Source of the DNA: Pseudoneurospora amorphoporcata
Taxonomy: Eukaryota > Ascomycota > Sordariomycetes > Sordariales > Sordariaceae
Direction: 5' to 3'
NCBI GenBank assembly: GCA_033297205.1
Contig: MU859092.1
Span: forward strand, 62,001 to 126,000
Length of the DNA: 64,000 nt
Of this stretch, positions 13,429 to 24,262 are shown one piece after another; positions within the stretch are counted from its first letter, which is position 1; every line of letters starts with the position of its first letter. The translations under genes were made by a program, and so were the position numbers. The notes below the pieces were generated by a model that saw only the letters and a list, made by a program, of their open reading frames with translations, was not told the DNA's origin and searched no databases.

Positions 13429-15710
13429 CTAAACAACGGCGACGACACTTTTCCGTGAAGAAAGCCTGAGTAGCTCTTCCAATTTCCCCTCATCAACCTC
13501 ACCAGTAGCACATCCCACTCTCTCGAACTTCCCCGGGTGGTCGGCCGACAACCCCAATACGATAAAATAAACCGCCAACTTCACTCGTTCATTGATCCTA
13601 CTCCCCGGCGTCTGACCAAGCAAAAACAGGTACACCTCGGCACCAGACCGTACCCTCCGCGGTGGCGTGCCGTTCTCTACCCCCATGGGACCCGATCCAA
13701 AAGCCCAACATCGCATGCGCCGTACTGATCTCTCCATCTGTCCCTGTTTGCCAGCATCCTGACAAGACGATGACAGCGACACGTCAAACTCCTCGAGCAA
13801 CTGATCAGGATCTACCTTGAACCTCTCCCCCCATCCAGGAGGCTCAGTATAATACAAATCCCCCCTTCCCTGGTACGGGTCGAGCAAAATCGATTTCTGC
13901 AGATGGCCACGCAGAGTGACGAAGCCGCTCTTGACCCGACCAAGCGGGTTCGCACCGACGACGACGCAGTCGGCATCCTCGACAATGCAACGCTGTGTCC
14001 ACTCCGGCTGGCTGAGTCGACAGCAGACGGGGTTGGTGACGGATGCCCATGAGAATGTGGGGGCGATGTACTCTGACCCGGCAGACCGAGGAGCATTCCC
14101 GTGAGAAGTAGAATCCTTCCCGGCAACGAACCTGGCTCTCCACGTTAGATCCATCGTTAGATTCCCTTCCCATAACCCGGCCAAGTATTTCGATGATGAC
14201 GGTCTATCATCGGAACCCGTCTGAATATTCGATAGCCTCTCCCTCACAACCCTCGCCAACCCGCTCACAGCCGGCAATCTATCCGTCCCATACGTCAAGC
14301 TCCTCGTCGTATACTCCTCCACGATGTCATGCCAAGTATCATACACCCCCTTTTTTGTCAAAGGCATGGGGAAGATGGATCTAGCCAGCGGATCCATCCT
14401 TGCCTCCTCACTCTGCTCCTGTTGGTGTTGTTGGAGATACGTACACTCGCACAGGCTAGCGGACGGACAGATCCACCGCAGCTCGTAACCTGTGAATAGG
14501 AGCATGCGTGTAGAAAGTAGTTGTTCCTGAAAGGTCCAGCCGCGGGTGGCCCAGGGGTTGGGGATACGCTGGAGCTTGTCGCGGGTGCGGGAGTGGGAGT
14601 GTTCGAGGTCGGAGAAGGCGAGGCGGGCTGCGAGGATGGTCTTGTTTTGTTTCTGTCTCTCCTGCGACGACATATTGTTTGCTCGACTTGTCGACGTCGG
14701 CGGCGGCCAAGCTGCCTGGAACGGTTTCTTAAACTCCGTAGTCGAGAGATGAGCTCGCTGGAGAAACCCTTCATCAGAAGCAGCGGCCGTGCCAGCAACA
14801 ATAGTCAGAAAAGCGTTCTGATACACCGAAGCCATGCGCGACGCCTCAACTTCCCAATCGGTTGGCGAGTCCTGGATGATGCAGAGGGCGTCGATCCAGA
14901 TATATCGCTGGCCGATTTTTCGGGTCATGATAACAGCGTCTTGGAGAGTTTGCGGGAGGCTGGAGAGCAGGAATCCGGCTTTGAGAGCCGAAAAGTTGTC
15001 GGTCTTTGTGGTCAGTGTTTTGCCTGTGCCCCAGCAGTAGCTGAGGGCTATGTATGGAAACGTGGCCGTGGCCCGTTGTGCCTCGAGATCGGCCCGGGAG
15101 GGCGGTGGTGAGCGAGTCTCGACTAGTCGGACATGTGTTGGACGTAAACCTTGGGGCTGGACGTCTATTAAACGTGTCGGCGATTGGGGCGGTGGCATGC
15201 TGCAATTTTTATGATTCTCGTTACACGCTAGGAGACAAGACTGGATGAACTTGAACGCTTGAGGAGAGTCCGGAGATGGACTGAGTTCCGGGCCATGGGT
15301 GATGCCAGGCCAGGCTGGTTCCTGATCTAACCAACCAAGCAGTGACATCAGTTGCTGTCCTCATCTGTCCAAGTGTCTACCGATATCTCGCCACATGGAA
15401 CCCTCAAAAACGTACCTATAGGCGTATAAACCTGTACCCCAACCGCCCCCTTGATCGTATAATCCACTCGCAAACTACATCCCCCCGATGGACTCAAGAA
15501 GCTGGAGATACCAACCGGAAATTCGTCCGGCTCGAAATACCTGATTGCATCAATGACAAATCGGCAGTATACACACCCCTTCTTGGCTGAAGCTATGATC
15601 GCCGAAGTTGGATGTGTCCAGTGTGTTGTCTGAAATGGATTGTCGTCGTAGTACATGTGATAGGGAGGTCGGAGGTTGCAGCAGATACAGGGTGGATCGG
15701 GCTTTGACAT
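13429..15710 (-). CDS. HET-domain (heterokaryon incompatibility type) protein
   Basis: Exons (minus strand) 15710-15416 and 15326-13429 give 730 residues. The join YTP-I-DQEPAWPG is reached through an 89-nt intron with donor GTACGT and acceptor GGTTAG, which restores the frame. The N-terminus has paired cysteines (CICC near residue 8, KKGCVYC near 46-52), a candidate metal site. The HET domain starts near residue 188 with FPYIALSYCWG, continues with YIWIDALCIIQDSP and a MASVYQNAFLTIVAG segment, and ends near 340. The C-terminal half is variable, as usual. HET proteins of filamentous ascomycetes take part in non-self recognition and programmed cell death after hyphal fusion, but many family members have no assigned role, and nothing here identifies a known het locus or a partner gene next door. 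Confidence 0.9.
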
Positions 15711-16635
15711 GTTTGCTGCCTGGAGGAATGGATATTGACTTGGAAAGACTGACTGGGACTTGTGTGAGAATAACGTATCTTTGGCTGAGAGGATAGAGAG
15801 AGGTGGGGAAAAGAAGCTCGGGAGCATAGTCTGTCGATGTCCAGCTTCAGCGTTCAACGAGATGCGTGCCTGGTAAGGCTGGAATTGGGTACCCGATAGT
15901 GTCCGTATGCGGTAAAGCAAGTCTGACTAGACTAGATGTCTGCTGAATGATGATGCTTGGCGGTTGCTGCCGTCCGGAGGTTTTACCCCTGAATCTTTGT
16001 TATTGTTGCGTCTTACTGACAGGGGTAGGTATCGTTGCACCGGCTGTAGACTGGGCAACAATGCTTGGTGTCAGTTGACTTGTGTGTATCTAATGAATAT
16101 GATAATATGCTATCTACTCGCTCTCACTTCGTATGATCAAATGGTCCGCTATTACGCTAACACCCCACCCTCCTCTCTTTGACATAAAGCGGTCAAAGCT
16201 TCATTAGAAGTGTCTATCCCACTCACTCGCACCTCCTTGTCTTGCTGTAATCGCCGACCCAGTCCCCGTCCCCAGAGAAAATCCAAACACACAAACGGGT
16301 TGCCATCCAAAACAATATTACCATTTTATTTTTTTGGCTACCCATGCACCGTGGAGGAGGATATTGAAAGAAAAAAAAGAGACAAGACACAAACCCCTGT
16401 ACGAGAGATATTCCATTACCCCCTCGTGTCCCCGTGTTCAAAAGTCAAAGCCACGAGGTATACCAACACCCAACCCACCTCTTTTTTGTTACGTAAAAAC
16501 ACCCTTTCTAACCGAGACTGGATGCAAAAAAGAAACCCCTACCGAATGCTATGTTTTGTAAAGCCTCACCCAGTCCAGCAGGCCTATGTTACGCTGCTTG
16601 TGAGATATAAACCAAATCCCGACTTGTCTGTAGAT
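15711..16635. other. intergenic: HET promoter and PRPP synthetase 3' UTR
   Basis: Both neighbours run leftward. The left part must drive the HET gene, the right part contains the 3' end of the PRPP synthetase transcript; an AT-rich stretch near 16310-16340 could take part in 3' processing. A long plus-strand frame here overlaps the PRPP synthetase end and is a chance frame. Confidence 0.6.
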
Positions 16636-18240
16636 TTAGACAGGGGCGTGGTTGAAAAGATAGGACACCGACTCGCCGTTGTGTGTGCGGCGGATGGCCT
16701 CGGCGATGGTGGGGGAGATGTCGATAACGCGGATCTTGGGGCACTGTTTTGTGAGGAGTTGGTCAGTGATCTTGCAAAGCCTGATGGGATTATCGATTTT
16801 CGGGAGCGAAGTGTCTAGTAACTAACCCTTGCAATCTTGTCACCGAGAGGGACGGTGTTGGTGCAGATAAGAGCCTCAAGGACACTGCCGTTGAGGTTCT
16901 CAATGGCGTTGCCGGAGAGAATACCGTGGGTAACGAGAGCAAGGACGGCCTTGGCGCCGTTCTCCTTGAGGACGGAAGCAGCCTTGCAGAGAGTGCCGCA
17001 AGTGTCGGCCATGTCATCGACAAGGATGGCGATCTTGTCCTCGACGTTACCGACAAGAACCTATTGTCACACAGTCAACTTTCAGTCCTCTACAACCTAG
17101 CCGTTTCGGACTTCTTTCTTACCATGCGACCAACAACGTTGGGGCGGGGGCGCTCCTTGTGGATAAGAGCGAAGCCGGTGTTGAGGTGGTCGGCGATGGA
17201 GGTAGCACGCTTGGCACCACCGGCATCGGGGGAGACGATCACGCAGTCCTCAGCCTTGTAGTTCTCGCGAATGTAGCGGAGGAAAGAAGGCTCCGCATAC
17301 AGGTTGTCGACGGGAACGCTGAAGAAGCCTTTCGTTTTCGAGATTCGTTAGCACGCATTTTCCATATCGAGTCCGCCGTGGGAACCGTTCGATAGCTCGA
17401 TTCAGGGGATCAGTTAGAGAGCAGGGCATACCTTGGATCTGGAGAAAAACATTGTTAGCGCATGACTCCAGTTAACGATCACATGCAGAGAGTGCACATA
17501 CCTGAGAAGCATGGAGATCAACAGTGACAATGTCTATGTCACAGTTAGCGGCCGAACACAGCTTGTGAAACTGGCAAACTGCTTACGGTTGGCACCGGCG
17601 GTCTGCAACATGTTGGCGACAAGCCTGGCACTAATAGGAGCGCGCGACTTGTCCTTCTTGTCCTGGCGGGCGTAGGGGAAGTTGGGACTTGAAATAGTCA
17701 GTTCAAGTCTGTCCGGTTTCAAGGCAAAAAGCATTCTGCTGGCATCCTTTGCGCTAACACACTCGGGCTACTACTGAAGCCCAATGGTTGCTGGCGCATA
17801 AGAATGCGCGCGCGAAGGTTCATGCCCATAAATGGATCAGATCCTTACATGACTGCCGTTATCCTTCGAGCACTGGCGGTTCTGCAGGCCGAGATGGCGA
17901 TGAGGAGTTCCATCAAGCCCTCGTTGACGTCGCCGGTGGCGGTAGACTGGATAATGAAGACATCTTCGTCGCGGACCGACTCGCCGACGGTGAAGGAGGT
18001 TTCTTGGTTCGAGTAGTTGAGGGAGATGGTCCTGGCGACCTCGATTCCGAGTCTGCGACAAAACAAATGCAAGGCGGGTTAGAGACTGTTCTGCTGTTGG
18101 ACGATGGCGCAAAGCGAAATGCGCGATATCGGATGTATTCGAGATTATAGACAGGCATACCGCTTCGCAACCTTCTCGCTGAGCTCGGGGTGGCTCCTTC
18201 CGCTGATGAGCTTGATCTCGTTCGCCATTTCGCCGGACAT
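16636..18240 (-). CDS. ribose-phosphate pyrophosphokinase (PRPP synthetase)
   Basis: Eight exons on the minus strand: 18240-18161, 18052-17849, 17687-17587, 17533-17502, 17438-17432, 17328-17123, 17060-16827, 16743-16636; 323 residues, close to human PRPS (318). The enzyme makes phosphoribosyl pyrophosphate from ribose 5-phosphate and ATP for purine, pyrimidine, histidine, tryptophan and NAD synthesis. Visible family blocks are FSNQET-like LNYSNQETSF, IPNFPYARQDKKDKSRAP, VDLHASQIQGFF, VSPDAGGAKR, the PRPP-binding loop ILVDDMADTCGT, and IRRTHNGESVSYLF. All seven junctions keep the frame and match the family sequence. The fifth exon is only 7 nt (ATCCAAG), encoding Ile-Gln and the first base of Gly of the catalytic HASQIQGFF block. 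The start at 18240 gives MSGEMANEIKL; an in-frame ATG at 18228 is the alternative. Confidence 0.96.
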
Positions 18241-19671
18241 GTTGTCGAGAAGTCGGAGGACCCGTCAAATAGACGACAGGGCCAGAGCTTTGGTTGACGA
18301 AAGATTGCGAATGGAGGGCCTCGGGTGTTACAGCCAAACAAGGCAGGTTACTTCCTTGCTTCTCTTCTGCAGCTGGTTCACCTGTTAGCGGGGCTGCCGG
18401 CGGCACGTGGGGCCCATGAACACGAGAAACATGATGCCTGATTCCTCAATGGTGGTAGGTACGGGAGGTAGGTAGGATCAAGCCCGGAAGGGGTGTCAAG
18501 GTTGCGTAGGTAGTGGTGGTGGCGACTGGTGCTAAATGGCAGTATGTGAAGTGTGTGGTGGGATTGATTGATGTTATACCGGGTAACGCAAATGCACTCA
18601 AAAGGGTCAGAGGGGTTCTCACTGACAAAGGGAAACAAAAATGATTCTCGGGTCACCGTTGCAGAAGAAGTTGCAACTGCGTCTTGGATTTGAAGGGATC
18701 AACCGCAAAAGGTTGAGTTGACGGAGAACTGTCAAGTAATAGAATGGGGAAAAAGAGGCCGAGAGTTCTCAATTGGTGTCCGAGACTGATGGACAGCCAC
18801 AGCGCGTCGACGGGGTCGGCCCAGCATCACTGGCCTGTGCCCCATGACAGGCGAAAAAAAAGTTGAAAGAAAAATTTCTGTGGAGACCCCTGACAGCCAC
18901 CGACTGCGTGACTGACCGTTTGTTCGATGAAGGGAGCGGCCCTCCCATTTCACAGGTGAAAAAAGTCCCTTCAAGGTTTTAGGTATGTAGAAGGTACTTC
19001 CCACCTCACCCATACACGGGCGCTCATCCCCGTCGCCGGTACATACAACACCCCGCCTCGCATCATTACCTTATCGATAAGCCAACAGAATCGGCTAAGC
19101 GTGCGGTCAATGGCCGGTTGAGCGGTGTAAGAGCACCCCCGGATTGTCATTGTCTCGTTGCCATCAGAGCCATTTGAGACGGGGAACTTGGCATTTAGGG
19201 AGAAGACCATGGGATGGTTCAACTACCGAGTCTTGAGTCAGTCATATGTGCGTACATGAAATCTCGAGCTTTTGTCAGTTGACTTCAGGTTCCCTCAGGT
19301 ATGTAGGACCGCAACAACCCGGAAATGCTTCTGTTCACAAGCAGCCGAATCATGGGTGGTTTTGTCAAACAAACGCCAAGGTGTGAGTTAACCTAACCCA
19401 TAGCGTGAAAACAAGATCGAAACCAAGAGGCCTGGACGACGACTTGGGATGAAAGCGATGAGGAATTGAACACCAGAAAGCAACGGGGCATGGTCTGCAC
19501 AATTCAAACATTGATATCCGACACAACGATATTTTCCCAATGTCTTCAGCATTAGTTTGTATATCAGTATATCGTGGTGTACACCTACTTAGCTAGCAAT
19601 CCGCCCCCAATGTCTAGCTTATGCGTTATAATGCTTCCAGCGGATATGGTAACGCCATCATAACTTTACTA
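18241..19671. other. 1.4-kb promoter region of the PRPP synthetase gene
   Basis: No gene is seen. The interval separates the PRPP synthetase start from the 3' end of the PTEN-like gene, both leftward. It contains GGTAGGTA-type repeats near 18450-18475 and GC-rich patches near 18780-18830. Confidence 0.55.
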
Positions 19672-21956
19672 TCAAGCGGAAGCCTTCGGCGTAGCAACTT
19701 CATCAAGCTCCTCCCCCTTCGGATCACTTGTCTTCACCCCAGCTAACGACTCATCATCATTATCACCACCCTTACCGCCGTTACCCTCCAGACCTGAACC
19801 CCCCTCCGCCACATCCAAGTCCTTCAAACTACTGGCCTTACTCACACTCGCACTCTCCGTAGTCTCCGCCCTCAGGCCCAACTCCTTTTCCTTGGGCAGG
19901 TGTTCAGGACCGACACCCTTCCAATCCGCCGGCTTCATCTGAGGCACAGGACTCTTGTCCCCAGGCTGGGTGATGACTGTTTCAGGTGCAGCAGCACTAG
20001 CAGCTCCGGCCGTCGTCGTTTGTTCTCCCCCCTTTGCTACCCCAGCGTCAGCAGCAGCAACCTCAGCGGCGCCACCAGTCCCAGCAACCCTCCAAACAAC
20101 CGACAGCCGCTCGAGAGCTCTAATCCCCTTCCTGCTCGACCCCTTGATACCATCGAGCTTATCCCACTCGATTTCGAACACGCCACTCTCGTCCGCTTTA
20201 CCATCCTGCTCCGGTCCGTTGCCCTCGAAGAAAGCGTTGAACCAGACGTGACCGACCGAGGTAACCATAGTCAGACCCATGCTGGCCGAGGCGCGACTGC
20301 GTCTTTCAATGTCGATGTTGATGTCGCTGTTGGGGACGATGATGGGGGTTTGGGGCTTGAAGATGACGGCTTGGCCGCCTGGTTCTGCTTCATCGGCCAA
20401 GACCGGCTTTTGTTGCTTTGGAGAGGACTCGATGCTGGTTTTTGAGCGTATGGGGGTGAGGTTGGAAATAGATCCGCTGACGGTGTTCTGTTCTGTTGAC
20501 GGAAGTTTCGTAACTTCCGAGGCTTTTGGCATCGCGATGGTCTTTGCCTTGCCGGCATTTGCTACTTTGCCTGCCTTGTTGCTGATGCCAGCCGTGGTCT
20601 CTCCAAGCTTGGGAATGCTGCCATCACTTGTTGTTGCTGGTGAACCGCTCAACGCGCTCTTCTTCTTCTCCAGCTCCTTCTCCTTATGGTCCTTGCTCTT
20701 TCGCACTGAAAGCTTCTTCACCAAACTGCTCGCCCTGCTCCCCATTTTCCCGGCCTTTTCCTTACTCCTACTCCTCCTCGTCGCGCTTGACGATGAATCC
20801 GCTGCTGACCGCTCTGCCGCATCATCAACATCGCTTCTCGTCCCATCCAACCCCAAAACCTCCTTCTTTTTCTCCTTCTCGTCCTCCTCCTCTGATGGTG
20901 ATGAATCACTTTCTTTACCAGCACCATACCCAGCCATATCATAAAACATATCCATCACTCCGCCTCCCCCCGGCGCATCCCCCTGCACCACGATCCTCTC
21001 CCCCTTCCCAAACGTATGCAACGTCTCGATCCTCTTCCCCTCGTCCGCAAACCCTTCCACGGCCAGCTTCACCCCGTGTCTGAGTCCCCAGACGTGTATC
21101 TCGACGATCTCAATTGGCCTGTCCACGTACACCTTTTTCTTCGTTGTTCCGGCGTTGGCCCACCGGTCGACATAACCCACGTAACGAAGCTGGCTGGGAA
21201 TCGATACACCCTTGCCGAAGTTGGGCCGCATGCGTCGCTCGGTGAAGCGTGCCAGGGCGTCGGCGGCCGTCCACCCGCACTCGGAGATCAGGTAGCTGCA
21301 GATGGAGGTGCCGGAGCGGCCTTTGCCGGCTTTGCAGTGGACAACAACGACGCGCTCGCCTTTTTGGCGGGGGCGGTCAAGGTCGAGGTTGTTGTTTGTC
21401 GTTGTATTCATGTTTCCCTCCTTCTTGCCATTGTCGTTTTGGCTTCCGTCTATCGTCTTGATCGCATCATCTGTCGTCGCCGTCGTTTTAGTAGTGTTGC
21501 CGTTCTTTCTAGATGCTCCTTCATCCTCCCCATCTAACCAATTCCGCATGCTAGCCGTAATCATCGGCACCAGTCTAAACGGCGGCGGGTGGTGATCGGG
21601 CCAAGGGTAGTGTCTAATCCGGTTGTATACCGCTTCGTCGGGGTAGCCCGTGCCCTCGGCGCGGAATTCCCAGATGGACCAGCCATCGCCGTGTTTCTCG
21701 TCGAGGAAAGCGACCAAGCGGTCAAGAGGGTTGCGGTAGGCTCGTTGGGGGTAGGTATCTGAAGGTCCGGACCTGTTGGGTTTCTCTCATTGTTAGCTGG
21801 CTAATTCTTTAAACACATGGGACGGAAGAAGGGTAGGTGAGGTAGAAGTAGTACACACGTTGCGATAATATTCGAGGTGACATAACATAGATCTAGTCCC
21901 GTATCCTCGTGTTTTAGGCGCGGACCGGCGACGATCTGACGCAACAGGGAGGCCAT
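19672..21956 (-). CDS. PTEN/Tep1-type phosphoinositide 3-phosphatase
   Basis: Exons 21956-21859 and 21772-19672 (86-nt intron) give 732 residues. The start MASLLRQIVAGPRLKHEDTG and LDLCYVTSNIIATSGP match the PTEN amino terminus, followed by VAFLDEKHG, the WPD-like loop YPWPDHHPP (Asp about 92) and the phosphatase loop HCKAGKGRSG with Cys at about 179. These residues are those that let PTEN remove the 3-phosphate of PIP3. A 55-60 residue Thr/Asn/Asp-rich stretch is inserted between the WPD loop and the P-loop. After the phosphatase domain, C2-like blocks (VDRPIEIVEIHVWGLRHG, MVTSVGHVWFNAFFEG) are interrupted by a long Ser/Lys/Glu-rich disordered segment, which explains the size compared with 403 residues in human PTEN. 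It probably acts at membranes in phosphoinositide control. Confidence 0.92.
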
Positions 21957-23045
21957 GGTCGGTAATCTTCTTAGCCTGAACAAGATTGTCGTCCAGATAA
22001 TCTGTATAATAAGCAAAAGGAGAAGTAGTCACGGTTTAAAGACTGCTGAGTCCGTTGGGATACAATGGGGGGTATCCTTTGTTGAAGTGGCCGAGGAACG
22101 GTGATGTAGGATTAAAGTAAGGAATGAAGAAACAGAACAGCTCATGCACGGAGGCGCAGCACATCCAGGGTAGGTGTGACATTTATTGTACACTAGAATC
22201 TCGAAACCGGCGAGAACCTCGTCGATCGTCCAAGCTGTTAGATATAATCCAGATCCGAATGCGAATGGGTGGAATTCTCATCTACCAGCTGGGTGGTACA
22301 GGCTGTGATGGAGGCCCGAGAACCCGCTTGGGTTCAGGTGTTGTAAGCGGAAGCGACGTCATTGCTGGGCGCCCTCACCTGGAGTGGGCTGAGTGGCTCG
22401 GGAGGGGCCCACGATAGGGGTATTAAAGTGGGGAAGCTACTGGTCAGGACAACGGGCCACGCTCGTGGGATGTTGTTATTCGCACACCATCGACACGACC
22501 AGAACAGCTGGCTTGATGACAATATGTCTCTAGGTGGTAATTACGCGGCTAGGGATACTGATTGACAAAAACAAAAAAAAAAAAAAAAAAAAAAGAAGCG
22601 AGGTATACACGCCTTTGGTGCATTCGGGCAGCTAGGAAATTCACACACCAGTCTTCAACCACCTCTGCGCAACCACCAGAGTAACACTGCAACAAACTGT
22701 CAATGAAAAGCCTAGTAATAAACTGATTTTTAACAATTCCCGAGCTTCACGCCGGAGCTGTTACGCACTCTTGTTCCTTTCCGTGGCATATTGCCCTCCA
22801 ACCGATAGGTCTTTCCCGATACACTACCCCTACAGGGTCCTGTCTCATCCTCCAGATCTTCCCAAAAACTCGTCCCGACCAAAAGGTGTGACCGATCCTT
22901 CGCTTCCGGGCCAGAGGTCTTCGAAGTAAAGGAAGCACAGCGGGCCACCAATCTCAAGTGTTGTCTTGCCTAGGTCGCGCTGGAAGCGCGAAGCAAACTT
23001 GTCATCAATGCTTAAAGATCTCTAGATTCGGCGATAGCCGACAAC
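21957..23045. other. intergenic: PTEN-like promoter and Pom33-like 3' flank
   Basis: No gene is seen. The interval contains an uninterrupted run of 22 A residues (22573-22594) and is otherwise of mixed composition. Its left part is the promoter of the PTEN-like gene, its right end the 3' UTR of the Pom33-like gene. Confidence 0.55.
22573..22594 (+). repeat. homopolymer A(22)
   Basis: Twenty-two consecutive A residues, preceded by AACAAAAAC-like sequence. It is the longest homopolymer noticed in the window. It may be simple slippage; no retroelement coding sequence or target-site duplication is visible beside it. Confidence 0.9.
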
Positions 23046-24262
23046 TTAAGAGGTCTTCTTGGGGGCCGCAGCACCGTTCATGTACTTGTTGACATCAGTA
23101 GCCTGGTAGAACTGACGGGCAAGGCCCTTGACGGTCTCCCAAGCCTGACGAGCAGCCGGAGGGGTGCCCTGAGCGCCAATGAGGTTGTCGATGCGGGCCT
23201 CAAAGTTGCTGAACGAGTTCTGGACGTGGCTGCTCTGAGCAAAGCGGGTACGAAGGAAGACGGTGTAGATGACGATCAGGATCCAGGAGCGGCGCTGGAA
23301 GAAGATGACGTTGAGCAAGATACGGAGCCAGAGGACGAGCTCAATGTTGGCAACAACCGACATGGACGAATCGTAGTATTGCTTAACGAAACTGCCAATC
23401 GCGTCGGACATGGGGTGCTGAGTGTACTGGGGCTTGGCGCTGGGCGAGGCTCCGGTGGCAGGGGCCACCTTAGTAGGGGGCATGAGAGTCGGGATCAAGT
23501 TCGCACGAGTATAGGTAGCGACGTGGAAGACCGAATAGATGGCGAAGGGAAGCATGGCGATAGGGTACTGAGGCATGAAGAGCCAGACAAGGGCCAAGAC
23601 TGAGCTTCGGGGTTAGCATTCGTTGGTAGGGTCACCGCTTGCAGGGGAGGAGCAGACATACGGAGGTACTGAACATTCTCGTCGGTGAGGTAGCTGACAA
23701 CGCTTGCCGGCTTAGCACCGGTCTTCTGACGAGCGCGCCATGTCTTGTAAACCACGATACCGTATGTAAGGGCAGCGGAGAGGAAGGTGGTGCGGTAGCA
23801 GAACTGGGCCAGACCACCATAGTAGTTCATGCGAAGCCATGAGAAGAAGTAGCGGGTGACGCAGAGAAGGAGGGTGGCATGTCTGTCATGATCAATACCT
23901 CGTCAGCATAAGAACGTAATCGAGTAAAACATGCCATGGCGCGAGAATCGGTCGTTCCGATACTCCGCTCCCGTGAGATACCGCCTTGCTGCCCCTTGTG
24001 AACGTTGCTTCATCGCGATCGAAAGTGGGCGGCACGAGAGGGGACCGGGACAGTGAGTCCGTCGAGAATCATGACGTACCCAGCGAACCAAGCGACTGGG
24101 AAAAGACGACGGTTAGCCATTTGCGCTCATGATAGATCTTGGAATCGCTACAACGGCGATGGAAGCTCAAACGGAGAGAGGTGCACACATACACTGCAGG
24201 GTCTGTGCCAGCTTTTGAATTCTCTCCGCAAGAGGCAGGTCGGCGGGCGGCGGGGGAGCCAT
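23046..24262 (-). CDS. Pom33/Per33/TMEM33-family ER and nuclear-envelope membrane protein
   Basis: Exons 24262-24193, 24095-24080, 23882-23662 and 23599-23046 give 286 residues. Translation begins MAPPPPADLPLAERIQKL and proceeds through FAWFAGHATLLLCVTRYFF, several hydrophobic segments and the diagnostic blocks MPQYPIAMLPFAIYSVFHVATY and IVIYTVFLRTRFAQS. The family (yeast Pom33 and Per33, fission yeast Tts1, animal TMEM33) shapes tubular ER and helps distribute nuclear pore complexes. The second exon is only 16 nt (TCGCTTGGTTCGCTGG); leaving it out destroys the FAWFAG segment and the frame. Introns are 97, 197 and 62 nt. The first junction is best read with donor GTATGT after CTGCAGT, which gives the codon TTC across the splice. 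Confidence 0.92.

Noticed and set aside
16210..16818. 202-codon plus-strand frame
   Set aside because: It overlaps the 3' UTR and last two exons of the PRPP synthetase gene in antisense, and its product has no features.
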